Shown here: positions 25,718 to 36,810 of the stretch, one piece after another | Layout of the letters: each line of letters opens with the position of its first letter | Position numbering within the stretch: position 1 is the first letter of the stretch | Assembly (NCBI GenBank): GCA_037102815.1 | Contig: BTPP01000005.1 | Coordinates: 1,302,001-1,366,000 of the forward strand | DNA length: 64,000 nucleotides | Direction of reading: 5' to 3' | Origin: Neurospora intermedia | Taxonomy: Eukaryota; Ascomycota; Sordariomycetes; Sordariales; Sordariaceae | Translations under genes and position numbers: made by a program | Notes under the pieces: generated by a model | Seen by the model: only the letters and a program-made list of their open reading frames with translations | Databases searched by the model: none | What the model was told of the DNA's origin: nothing

Positions 25718-28710
25718 TATGGCTAGTGTCGTAATGTGATTTTCTGGGAAAGGTACAAGTCTGCAGAAGAATGCTGGTAGAATGTGGAGTTGAGATATGA
25801 CAAGTAAGATGGTGAACTGTTTGGGGCGTGTGTGATGATACTCTGGAAAAGAGAAAAAGCAATGAGAACAAGAAAACCAGATCACGTATATATATACATA
25901 ACGGGCGGCCCCAGAACGACGGCTGCTACGTCTGGATATGGGATATCAGGACTATTCCACATGGCGAGGGAGGTGAACAAGGGTGCTCGGAGACGTGCCG
26001 ATGGGTATCCGACGCTCACATGGCATGACAAGGGTAACGAGCCCGAGCCTCAAAGACAAGACACTGGGCTGTTTGCTGTCAGAAGGGGTGCCTGTTGCCT
26101 TGACATGTCTTGGTATTATTAAGGTGATGTATGTATGGATATGGAGCCATGGTCAAGTTCCACGCTTGTGTTCGTACCCTTGTTACCTAGCCTCTTTGGC
26201 TGCCGTCTCACGACCGTGGGTCATGGGTACGGAGCCTGATCTGGTGTCAGTCTATACTGTGGACGGGATATAGTGTAAAGTGGAAATATGGGACAGGCAG
26301 AGTGAAGCTAGCCAAGAGGAAGACGCGTGCAGCTTCCAGAACCTCATGACGGGAATTCTGGGTCCAGACACAGGTCCATCAAGTACATGGGGGAGCAGGG
26401 GCTACCCTATAGCTGATACCCCCAGGCTAGCCTGTTTGATCGTGACCATTGGTCCCAGTCTTGGCCAATGCCGAATGCTGATGAAACAAAGATTTGGCCG
26501 ACGACAAAAGAAGATGTTATGTATTAGCGATGGCCAATGACGCTCGACAAGGATACGAGCGGTGCCTGGGCAGCCCGTGACGGCGAATGGATAGCATGAT
26601 GCCATGGGGAAAAAAAAGTGAGGCAGGAAGAATAAAAGAGAGCAGTGCACAGAGAGAGGTGTTGGTATATAACAATGGAACCGTCACATCGAAACCCCAC
26701 CATGGCACCTCGACGGGTTGTCTTTGAAGTGGCATGATACGTCGGTAGACAATGCTGAGTGGCGGCGGTGGAAGCCACCCACAGTCCTCAGGGTGTTTCC
26801 TCTCCATCCCAATGCCGAAAGACTGCAATCCTGAGACATGATAGACGTGATGAGCATGTGAGGGGGACGGGCCGGGAAGACAATCACGCAGTACGCGATG
26901 TTGCACGACCAGACGAGTATGTACAATAGTCCATGCGGGCCGTGACGGGACGGGATGGCCATGGAAATGGAAATGGTTTCTCATTGTACATTCATTCGTT
27001 GTTGAGGCTGAGATGTCGGATCCAATGGGGAAGTTTGGATTGCCTCGGTCGTGTTGGTTGGCGGCGGCATGTGGGAGACGGACGTTTCAATGTGAAGATT
27101 GGAGGACGGAATTGACACCGTGATTGACAGTCGCACAAGAGACTGGCCCTTTCCCTTCCCCGCTGATGATTTAGCGGAGCTCTCGATCCGGGTCTCCGCC
27201 CAGCTGCGGATTCTTATTGGTGCAAAGGAGTCCCTTACTGTTCATCTGAGCTTAATTTGGTTAAGCCAGGAACAGGTACCGAGAGCTATTTTGTTAAGGA
27301 ATTTCCCCTTTCTGTTTCCACTGTTCAAACAACCACCTCGATTTGGAACCTTGTTTCTTCATCCGTCCGTCGTCGCAATCGGACGGACCAGAACATTACC
27401 CCTGGAAACCGGGCTGGCTACTACATTCAGCAAGGTATCACATCCACGATCAGGCACCAAAACACCTCTGGCGAGCACTATGTACTATTCCGGACACCCT
27501 ATCCCTTCATTACACGACACCCAAGTGGTGACGGCTGCTTGCTGCCTTCCAGAAGCTGATGTGTTCCACAGCATACTCTCTTCCCGTCTCTTTCACCATC
27601 CTGTCTAGTGTATCTATCTTGCCCCTCACCCCTCACCAGCCGATCTCAAGCTCACCGATGGGGCTCATCACCTTCGCGAAGAATGAAGATAGCCCCGGTC
27701 ACATCTACATGTCGCCTGAACCAATCTTTGAAGAAACGACGGAGAGCAACCCAAAGCATGACCGAGCAAGAGATTGGTGCTTCCAAATCTCCCGTCAAAG
27801 ACATGCGATGCTTTCAAGAGCTCACCTGCCGTTGGCATAGGACGATCATCTGCTCATTGTGGCAAATTTGACCACGTTGCTCACCTTCTTCACGGCTTGA
27901 CAACTTCATCTGGAGCCTCTTCCCACAACGGCAGCGACGAATAGACTATAAGTAGTGTGGTAGTGTGGGCAGACGACACTATCATGCCGTTGTCTGATAA
28001 CGCTCCCCAGTTCCAATCACTTTGGGTAAAGATTATATGTACTACCCGACAGCGTTCCATCTCCATCGCTTAGTTGAGGCAAAGATTGGACGGATCCCCC
28101 CTATATATCGTGAACCATTCCTGCTAGGTCTATGGTGTCGAAGAAGATGGTCTTCAACTCCTGACATTCGCACCATATCGAGCTCTGATGCTGCTTCGGT
28201 AATGCCGCATACGATATGGCGGACATGCACATAATCAAGCTGCACGCCATTACTGCAGCTGTCAAGCAGAGGCAACGAATGGGGGAATTAAGTGCAAGCA
28301 GCCGGTGGATGGCACGGGTAACGATATTCTTGCACGATGTTCAAACCGCAAGTATCCATCCAACGCGTCTATGGACTACCCTGTCCAAGCGGATTGATGG
28401 GTTACATGGCATCAGCCTCTCCTGTCGTTGACTCCAAGTTGTCCTGTATCGCTGGACTTACACTACAAGTACACAGTAATGTAGGGGTTAGGGTTACTGG
28501 AGGCCCTCAAGCTCAACTGTGTTTTTTGTGACCACTCAGGTGAGGCGGAAAAATTCCCGGTCTTGGCATCGTGACCGCGCGTTTCAATGTTTAATGGCTT
28601 CGCCCCAAGACGCGTCTCGCCTGAAAGTCGCCGCCCCGCTTCAGCACGACAACATCATCAGCTACATCATACAATTTTTCAATCATATCTTCAGAATTAT
28701 ATGACCGGAA
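25718..28710. other. Intergenic region of about 3 kb; no supported gene
   Basis: Frames of up to 169 codons (27099-27608, +) are present but lack domains, and no credible intron chain links them. The right end is the leader of the AT-hook gene. A single TTAGGGTT at 28488-28495 is not a telomere tract. I see nothing else that can be supported. Confidence 0.5.
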
Positions 28711-31212
28711 ATGGCTCCCATGAGGGAGATAGCCGCGTCAGATGATGACGGAAGCGACTTCGACCACATCGATAACGACGACGACGAGATCCAAGACGCG
28801 ACTGTGGAAGCCCAGGAAGGACACCAAAGTCTCCATGATGGTAGCAACGTCTCGACGGACCTGTCCTTCTTCCAGCGCGTCTATGACGAACAAAAGGCCG
28901 CCGCAAGTGCAGGAACCTACATCGGCACCAACGTCACGACACAAGGGCACCACCAGCCCGCCTCAAAGAGCGACCAATCCTCCTCGATAACCGATCCCGT
29001 ACCCGCTAGCCGTCGACCGTTGAAAAGAAAGATTGGCGATAACATTGTTGACCTGACCGAGTTTACCCAGGTCACCACTCCTAGAAAAAGCGGTGACGGG
29101 AAAGAAAAGACCAACGAAGGTGTAGCCCTGAGTGGTACAATACAAGAATCCGGCTCGATACAACAGGCGGTACGCACATACGGCAAGCGAAAGCAAGCCG
29201 AGAGAACACAGCCAAGCCCCGAACAAAAGGATGAGATATCGCGGCAATCAATCGTGCGAACCGACCCCTACGAATTCCCTGATGACGGAGACGATGACTA
29301 TACAATCCCTTCAATCCCCAAGAAAAAGGCAAAGGCAATGGCGAAGCGCGCTTCGCCCACCTCAGCCAGCAGTCTCCCCCTGCCACATCCAAATGCGACT
29401 CCTGATCACGACGACATCAGCTTCATCCCACTCCCCCCGTCTGAAAATGCGCCTTCTTCCGTCGTCCAGATCCGTAGCTACCAGAAACCAATATCAAGCG
29501 AAGAAAATGTCCCGACAAGCAGCTTGTCTGCCACTGCGCCGCAACGCTTATACATTGCTCCTAGTACCCTTACAGCCAGTCAGAAAGAAGAATACAGAAT
29601 AGTCAGCTTGTCTACGCAGGGCACACAAGATAACCTGGTCACACAAGACGACTTGGCCCCACAAGAAGACATACCTCCAGAGTCTTCGCTACCTGCTGTA
29701 CCACCATCAGATCCGTATCCACACCAAATGTTCGGAGATGGACTAATATATGCCGGGGCCGGGACTGCATACAAGTCAAGTGGCATGACTACTGTTGTTC
29801 CCTCTAACCTCAGTGACTTCATACGCCGCGGCATCGGTGATGGTGCGCTGGATGCCGCAGCGGCTGCGGCTATGACTCTGACGTCGGGCTTGGGATCGGG
29901 CAGTTTAGAAATGGGGACTCCGGCAAGAGTTAGAACAACTTTCTCGGCATCTTCTCCGGATATCATTAGCGGAGTATCGCCTGGAACTCGAAGAAGTGGA
30001 AGGAAGAGGAAGGCTAGTCAGTTCTCTGAGCAAGATGCGAGTGAGAATAGCCCCTTGATGCGTAGTCAGTTAGCAGAGATTCGGGAGATGAGTGCAGAGG
30101 AGAACGCTGATTTCGCTCCTGGCGCAACTGATACTCCTCAAGCGTCCGAAGTTCTCGGCAATGATCAGTTGCAGAATGAACAAATTACCGAGCAACATAC
30201 TGATGCTACTGTACCCAGCAGTACCGTCAGAAAGAAGAGAGGGCGAAAGAAGAAAGAACCCGTCCAAATGGTTGCTGAAGAGGATGCTGTTCTGGACAAT
30301 AGCTTTGAGGCTAGCGAATATCAACAGCAAGAAGAGGTCCCAGCAGCTGCTCCTGAGCCCACGGAGCTTGAACAGCCACCACCAAAACGAAGGCGTGGTC
30401 GTCCACGAAAGTCTGACGTTGCCGCCACCCAAAAATCTCCCAAGCAACCAACCCCAGCGCCCGAACACGATGAGGGAGACGAGCTAGCCTCACCTGCACC
30501 AACAACAGGCAGGAAAAGGGGGGCTGTCAGCAACACCAACATAAGGAAACGAAAAGCGTCCGCGCCCATCGTCATAAACGACAGCGAAAGTGATGGAGAT
30601 CTTTCTGATCCACCAGAAGAGTTGTCAGAAGCTGACCAGGAAGCCGAAAACGATCCCGTTGAAGCAGAGCCAGAAATACCCCCAAGTGACGAGGATGAGG
30701 ATGAGGATGAAGAGGAAGAACTTCCCCGTAAGCGTGGACGGCCAGTTGCAACGGCCGCGGCGGCAGCGGCACCAAGAAAAGGGAAAAGAGGAAGGCCACC
30801 AAAAAACAAGGTGTTGCAGGAGGTCTCAGCCTCTTCTGCAAGGAAGAACAGCCGTTCAAAAACAAAGCTCCAGGCGGAGTCGGTTTCAGATGATCATGAA
30901 GATCAAGACCAAGAACCGAAAAAGGACCTGGAAGAGCAAGAAGAAGCAGGAGGAGTGACTGAAAAGGAGTGTAACAAAGATAACCGGGGGGAAACTACTC
31001 CCATACCTGATGCAAAGCCTCCTCGATCTCCTGAAACTCCTACGAAAGAAGTAGACGAGGCCAAGGACAAGGACAAGGACATCAAAAAGGAAAAAGAGAT
31101 TATCAAGCCGACAAGCTTCTTGTCAACGCAGGGTAAAGTCAAGTACAGAGTGGGCCTGAGTAAACGGTCAAGAGTGGCGTCGTTGCTGAAGGTGGTTCCG
31201 AGGAAGCAATGA
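28711..31212 (+). CDS. AT-hook DNA-binding nuclear protein, unknown specific role (single exon)
   Basis: This is an 833-residue, largely disordered, highly charged protein without introns. AT-hook-type cores that bind the minor groove of AT-rich DNA are seen at about residues 508 (KKRGRKKK), 559 (RRRGRPRKS), 674 (RKRGRPVA) and 690 (GKRGRPPKNK), with an RRSGRKRK basic patch near 430. A run of alternating Asp/Glu lies at about 655-670, and Lys/Glu-rich segments precede a conserved-looking basic C-terminus (KVKYRVGLSKRSRV). The N-terminus is acidic (SDDDGSDFDHIDNDDDEI). The first ATG has a favourable GGAAATGG context. No enzymatic domain is visible. A chromatin or chromosome-structure role is inferred from the AT-hooks only. 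Confidence 0.85.
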   Translation: MAPMREIAASDDDGSDFDHIDNDDDEIQDATVEAQEGHQSLHDGSNVSTDLSFFQRVYDEQKAAASAGTYIGTNVTTQGHHQPASKSDQSSSITDPVPASRRPLKRKIGDNIVDLTEFTQVTTPRKSGDGKEKTNEGVALSGTIQESGSIQQAVRTYGKRKQAERTQPSPEQKDEISRQSIVRTDPYEFPDDGDDDYTIPSIPKKKAKAMAKRASPTSASSLPLPHPNATPDHDDISFIPLPPSENAPSSVVQIRSYQKPISSEENVPTSSLSATAPQRLYIAPSTLTASQKEEYRIVSLSTQGTQDNLVTQDDLAPQEDIPPESSLPAVPPSDPYPHQMFGDGLIYAGAGTAYKSSGMTTVVPSNLSDFIRRGIGDGALDAAAAAAMTLTSGLGSGSLEMGTPARVRTTFSASSPDIISGVSPGTRRSGRKRKASQFSEQDASENSPLMRSQLAEIREMSAEENADFAPGATDTPQASEVLGNDQLQNEQITEQHTDATVPSSTVRKKRGRKKKEPVQMVAEEDAVLDNSFEASEYQQQEEVPAAAPEPTELEQPPPKRRRGRPRKSDVAATQKSPKQPTPAPEHDEGDELASPAPTTGRKRGAVSNTNIRKRKASAPIVINDSESDGDLSDPPEELSEADQEAENDPVEAEPEIPPSDEDEDEDEEEELPRKRGRPVATAAAAAAPRKGKRGRPPKNKVLQEVSASSARKNSRSKTKLQAESVSDDHEDQDQEPKKDLEEQEEAGGVTEKECNKDNRGETTPIPDAKPPRSPETPTKEVDEAKDKDKDIKKEKEIIKPTSFLSTQGKVKYRVGLSKRSRVASLLKVVPRKQ

Positions 31213-31551
31213 TGATGAGAGGGGCCATTTGCCTGCCAGTCATTTATTCTATCGTATGACGATAGTATTTGCTTGTATATACCACGCTGTCACATTCACC
31301 ACAAACCTACTACACAACTCATAATAATGACTCATGCCAGACCTCCCTTTTAGCCAACTCTATATAGGTACTTTATAACCAACCATATCAGCCAGATCAC
31401 AAAACTCTTTGTCTACCTCCCTAACGTCTCCCAAGCATCTAGATCTACGTCTCATTTGCCCTAGATAACCTGAGATATTCCCCAACCTCAACCGTCCCGC
31501 TAGCAACTTCTCGCAACCCTCCCCCCCTTTCCAAGAAAAAAAAAACAATAA

Positions 31552-31935
31552 ATGTGCACCCACACCATATCCCGCATCCTCTGTCCCCACTGCCGCCTCT
31601 CCGTCACTCTTACTTTCACCTCCGAAGCCAAATGTCCCTCGGCCGCCGCCCTCGATGACGGACGCTACGACACTTCGGTTCCCAAAGAACACTGTCTCAA
31701 GTGGACCAACAGGGAAATCAGAATTTTCGGCGTGGAACCGTGTCATAATTGTAAGGATCATCAGCAAGAGGGGGTGTCGGGGTTGGTGGGGGGAGGTGGG
31801 ACGAGTGAGGGGGGTATGGGGGGTGAGGGGGGTAAGGGGGGTGAGGGGGGTAAGGGGGGTGAGAGGGGAAGGAAGATAATGGAGGAGGGGGAGGAGGAGA
31901 AGAAGGGGCGAAAGTACTGGGGTAATGGGATGTAA
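31552..31935 (+). CDS. Small CxxC protein with glycine-rich repeat, unknown function
   Basis: The product has 127 residues. The N-terminal 70 residues read like a small metal-binding fold: MCTHTISRILCPHC, one further cysteine about 15 residues on, a cysteine in EHCLKW, then EPCHNCKDH. This spacing resembles a widespread class of short filamentous-fungal proteins of unknown function. After residue 75 the protein becomes a Gly/Glu/Lys tandem repeat coded by a G-rich tract of alternating GGTGAG and GGTAAG steps, ending in a charged tail. There are no introns, signal peptide or membrane helix. A 210-codon frame lies on the opposite strand (31360-31992), but it is mostly Leu/Pro/Thr repeat from the same low-complexity DNA. 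The cysteine pattern makes the + strand more credible. The gene follows the AT-hook gene by 340 bases in the same direction. Confidence 0.55.
   Translation: MCTHTISRILCPHCRLSVTLTFTSEAKCPSAAALDDGRYDTSVPKEHCLKWTNREIRIFGVEPCHNCKDHQQEGVSGLVGGGGTSEGGMGGEGGKGGEGGKGGERGRKIMEEGEEEKKGRKYWGNGM
31790..31866 (+). repeat. G-rich minisatellite inside a coding region
   Basis: Runs of five to six G separated by TGA, TAA or TAT recur about every 9-12 bases; pairs of steps repeat with a 24-base feel. The DNA codes for the Gly/Glu/Lys repeat of the small CxxC protein and has many runs of three or more G on one strand, so it could form G-quadruplexes. Confidence 0.75.
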
Positions 31936-32233
31936 CAAGTTTGACGAATAATGGAATTGAGAACCTTTGGTAGAGTTGGTGATGGAAATCAAATATGTGA
32001 GTTACTATGGTGGGTTTAGTATACATAGGTAGTCTGATAACTAGAGCTAGCTTGGGAAAATTTATATCAATGATTGATGGTTAACAATATGACGGTGATG
32101 AGCTACCGCAGGCAAATGTTTCTATGGAATTGATCAATAGTGTGGCCAATTTATCACGTCAATCACAGTCATAGCTCACATGCAACAAACTCATTCACTT
32201 CATCTAGGTACTCTATCCCACTCAAATTGACAA

Positions 32234-34930
32234 CTAACCAATCCTCGCATCCAGCGCCATCATCTCGGCCTCATCATCCTCATCCATCTCATAATCACTA
32301 ACCCTATCCCTCTCCTCCTCGAACCTCCTCCTCTCCTCCTCCTCCCTCCTCTTCCTCTCCCTTTCCTCCTCCTCCCTCGCCGTCTTCAGCTCCACAATCA
32401 TATCCTCCGCCATCTTCTCCTGATGCCTCTTGAGGTCCTCCATTCCCCAAATGCTCACGCCCTCCTGATCCTTGGCACTAAACGGCTGCGCCATCTGCTT
32501 CAAGAACGCCCGCGCATTCCCCACCGCCATATCCGTGCTCAGATTCGTGTTCGCTTCCAAGAAAGCCTGGTTGATCCACTTGGGCAGCTGCGCGCGCTTC
32601 TTCATGAAGCGTCGGTCCGCCAACACCATGACTCCGTAGTCGTCTTTGCCGCGCAAGACGCGCCCCAGACACTGCGCGGCGTGGCGCATGGCGTCGAAAG
32701 AGAGAAAGTCGTTCTCGCGGATGCGGTACGTTTCGCGCAGGAACTCCAAGCGGGCCTTGAGGATGCGCGACTCGGTGTACTGGAAGGGCACGCCGATGCA
32801 TAGCACGGTGCGGCCGTACTGGTGGTCAAAGTCGATGCCTTCGGACACTTTACCGCGCGCGACGCAGAGCAAGATGGCGCCGCGGCCGTTGCAGCAGGCG
32901 GTGCGGTACGTCTCGAGCGCGAGCGAGGTTTCCTGCGCGTCTGGGGTTTCGACCAGGATGAGTTTGTGCTTCCACACTTCGTCGAGGATGCCCATGCCCT
33001 GCCACATGGAGATGATGGATTCCATGTACAAGTACGAGGGAAAAAAGACGACCATGCCGTCGGGCGTGATGCGGGCGAACTCGGTCAGGAGGTTGCCGTA
33101 GTTGCGCACGACGCTGGGCTCGTTGCGGACTTGGAAGGAGGTGGAGATGGAGGCCTGATCGGAGCCGCGGGTGACGATCATGGGAAGGAAAGAGCGGCGG
33201 GCGAGGGTCATGGCGTAGGATTCCTGCACGACGGTTTCGAAGTTGAGCATTTTGGGGTACATTTCAAGAGGGGAAATGGTGCCGGAGGTGATGATGACGG
33301 AGCTGAAACGGTCGAAGACGGGCTTGATGGCGATGGCGGCGTCGAGGCAGGTGAAGTGCAGGACTGGGTTCGGGGTCTTGGCCGTGTCGGATTCGTAGGG
33401 CTCGAGGATTAGCAGGAAGCCCTTTTCGTAGGTGGCGACGAGGGTTGCAAAGGTGGCTACTTCTTGGAGGGGCCGGTAGTCTTCGATGTTGGTAAGCTCG
33501 AGGGTCCGCACTAGCGAGGTTAGACGCTCGGCGCAGAACCGGAGCGGTTTCTTCTCGATGAAGGTGTATTCTTTTAGGTGGGCGAGGAAGGATGGTGGCG
33601 TTTCGGAGATGACCTGGCGAACCTTCATGCGGGTCTTGAGGTATTCGATGAATCTCCTAAGGAAGGCAACGAAGTGCTCGGCTCGCCTGATATTGCCGGG
33701 GACGGCCTCCTTGAGCAGATCGTCGGGTAGTGTTGGGTTGGCCATGAAAGCATCCTCCTGTCGCCCTTCATCTAGGCCCTTGAGTCCTTCGACTAGCTTT
33801 TCGTACTCAGACTGGAGTTTCTCTTGATCGGAGTCCTTCATCTCGCTGATTTTGGCCTCCAAGTTCTGAGCACCCCTGGTTGCCCTCATCAGTGAGTCCT
33901 GGGTGATGTCCGTACTTAGAGACTCGATGCAGACGTTGTCGATGTTGTGAGCCTCGTCAAAGACAACGATGCAGTCCTTGGATAGATCCTTGGACACGCG
34001 CTCGGCGATCTTAGGGTCTAGGAGGTAGTGGTAGGAGTAGATGATGACGTTGCAGTGTTGCATCTACATATGAGCTGTTAGTATGTATGGCATTTCGAGC
34101 TATCACATTCGCAGGTATCCTGAGGTGTTGAGAAGAGACCTACCATCCTCCTGGCAGTGAAATAAGGACACTGTTTCTTTTCCTCGCCATACCTCATCAG
34201 GCCATCCAGTGTCCAAATTCCGTTGGGGATCAAGTTATGCGGTTCTAGAAGGTCGAGATTGTCGTGGTAGACGCACGTCTCTACATTCTCGCCCTTTTCC
34301 CTCTTCTCCTTGACGAAGCCGGCCGTCAAGCTGCGACACCTCGCGTCGACAATGGCACCGCTCTTCTCCCGCTTGACCGAGGGATGCAGGCACAGGTTCT
34401 TTCGACTTGTCAGACCGAGACCGCGAAACTCTTCTTCGTGCCCCAGCCGCTCGGCTCGGAACTTCATGAGTGCTCTCAGCTCAACGAGGGCCTTTTCGAT
34501 TTCGGACATTGTTCGCGAGCAGTAAATCAGCTTCCGGTGCTCTGGGTAGTATTGCTGGTAGGCGACAATGAGTGACAAAAGGGTGACGGTCTTGCCGGTG
34601 CCCGAAGGCATTTCCAGGACGCAGTTCCCGCCTGCATCGAGGGTTTCTGTGGGGAGTGGTGGTGGTTAGTGGACGTGTGATGAGTGTGAGCTGTTTGTTG
34701 AATGCTCACTTTTCAAGTCCACCATGTACGCATATTGTTCTGTAAAGCCGGTCTGTCAGCACTTGTGATGGTGTACCAATGTGGATGAGCTCACGTACCT
34801 GGATATATCCTTGGGTAAGGAAACAGGACTGGGAGGTCGCTGTTGTTTACCGGCATGTTAGTTACGTGGCTTTTTACAGACCAAGAACGCGTCATCTTGG
34901 ATTCGGCCCTTACTCGATGTTGAATTCCAT
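32234..34930 (-). CDS. rad3: TFIIH 5'-3' DNA helicase Rad3/XPD/ERCC2 (5 exons)
   Basis: The XPD helicase opens DNA in nucleotide excision repair and is a core TFIIH subunit for RNA polymerase II transcription. Exons on the - strand are 34930-34914 (17 nt), 34839-34799 (41 nt), 34739-34710 (30 nt), 34646-34144 and 34063-32234; introns are 59-80 nt and all junctions keep frame, giving 806 residues. The assembled N-terminus (MEFNIDDLPVLFPYPRIYPE) is the conserved start. Walker A is PSGTGKT (43-49), with Lys48 as in yeast. The four iron-sulfur cysteines are at 115, 133, 154 and 189. DEAH is at 233-236. Later helicase motifs include GKVSEGIDF and QCLGRVLRGKDDYG. The C-terminal tail is a Glu/Arg-rich coiled-coil-like stretch followed by DEDDEAEMM. 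It is slightly longer than yeast Rad3 (778). It is the last recognisable gene before the heterochromatic block. Confidence 0.96.
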
Positions 34931-36785
34931 GGTGGGCGTGTAGTATCACGGCCTTGGATACACGGACACAGGGAAGGAATTACGAATGGCTGCGCGGGCA
35001 GCAGCAACGTTGATGAATGTTCTTGCTGGTTTTACTATGTCGCAGAATATCTAATCGACGCGGGTGTCCGGACGGGATGGAGAAGTGCGACAGGGCTGAT
35101 GCTTAATATGGTCGTTTGATGTTCTATCTCGTTGTTTGATTTGGTGAGAAGCGACAAGTCGTGAAATCGAGGTCAAGTTTAGGCATGTGTCTGCACGCTG
35201 AAGCTTCTATCTTGGGTCTTGGCGGGGGGCAGTCGTTCGTCTGTTCTTCGGTATTCAAAAGGTCCTCCTCCCTTGTCTCAAGTATGCAACCTCGGATCTT
35301 CCCCTAGACCGCGTATCTCTATTATTATCGCGGTATGTATTGCGTTTGTCGTTGTTCAAAACTGAAGTCGAGAAAGCACGTGCCAAGGTTGCCTGGCGGT
35401 GGCCTGTGGCGATCAGCTTCAGGACAGGATCTCAGTGGATTTGATGCATCAATGATGTGCTGTTTCTGGGAATCCGGATCTGGCACAAGGTCAGGTACGG
35501 TGATACTTTTACGGTGAGCTTTTGCCGGTCCGGCACGCGCATTGCCGGCCCGCTGATGCCGGATCTGCTGACCCACACGCACAGTCTTTTCTAGAGCTCA
35601 ATTGCACTGTGGTTTTCGTACTCGATCAACATCTGCACTCACCACTTCACGACTTCATCGTCACTTTCACTTCCTCAGCAGCCTCTATATTCATACTTCC
35701 TTTGTGCACACACGTTCTCATGCTCAAACTTCGGTGCACATACACCGCTGATAGAGCTTGTCCGTTTTCTTTTGTGACTGCAATGCTTCAGGTCTAGAGC
35801 AATCGGCGGACTTGAAAGCTTCTCGGATTCGGATTATACGAGAACTATCAATGTTGGATGACTTTCGCGCTCAGTATCGCAAATCGCCGTCTTGCCCATT
35901 TTCTATCAATTTACAGGTCTCTTTCTAAAGAGAGAAGAAAAAAAGAGAAGAACCAACGAAAAGGTAGATCCATCAAAAGAAAAGCAAAACGAAAGGGCAC
36001 AATCCAGCCGCAAAAAAAGGAGAAACCTCATCTATCAGACGCTTAGAATCAACGATTGGGGGCAAGAAGATTAATCCCCCCTCTCATTTCAATACCGTCC
36101 GTGGAGTGCTACCCCGATCTTCAACACTTCTACATTTCTCAGTCACACATGCAGTTTCTCAGCATAACCTTCATTTGGCTGGTCCGTAGTTATCGGGACC
36201 AAGTGTTAAAAGTTCCCACATCGACGAGTCACCTACCGCCCTTCATGGAATAACAATTGACTAACAGCTGACTGCCAGGTATCTTTCCACGTCTGGTGAC
36301 TTTCATTCCGCGACTCCGGTATACCACCAAGCGGCGGTTGTTGGTACATGACTACGATTACGAGCGACTGTGACGAGGAAATACAACGGAGCCGACCATA
36401 ATAATAACCCGCACCAACCACCCAAATGACCTAACAAGACACTTCATCGTTGCTTGCTCATAGCCGACTAGAAGATTTCTACACAAAGTAGGTACCTACC
36501 TGGGTATCTGTCCGTTGTCACTTTCGGCGGATACCTCTTGGTAGGAACCATGCGCGGGACATGACACCTCTAGCGTTTATCATATCGCGGCGGCGCTTGT
36601 CTGCTCAATTAACCGCCGGTTTGGAGCAGCAGCAAAGTTCCCAATTCCAAGTAGGTAGACTTTCGAAGGATTCCCAAACCCCGCCGCCGGGCCCTTTTTC
36701 CCCGCCGCGCGATTTGCGATCCTTCGCCCCGGACTTACTTCTATGTCTACATAGAGGTACTTAGGGTGGGTGCGCGGTGATGGGT

Positions 36786-36810
36786 GTAGGTAGGTAGGTA
36801 GGTAGGTAGG
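36786..36810. repeat. TAGG tetranucleotide repeat
   Basis: About six adjacent copies of GTAG/TAGG in intergenic DNA. Confidence 0.8.

Noticed and set aside
28488-28495. TTAGGGTT telomere-like motif
   Set aside because: A single copy in intergenic DNA flanked by unrelated sequence; not a telomere or interstitial telomere array.
31360-31992. 210-codon open frame on the - strand
   Set aside because: It is antisense to the CxxC protein and dominated by a Leu/Thr/Pro repeat from the G-rich tract; the + strand has a cysteine pattern and a better start.
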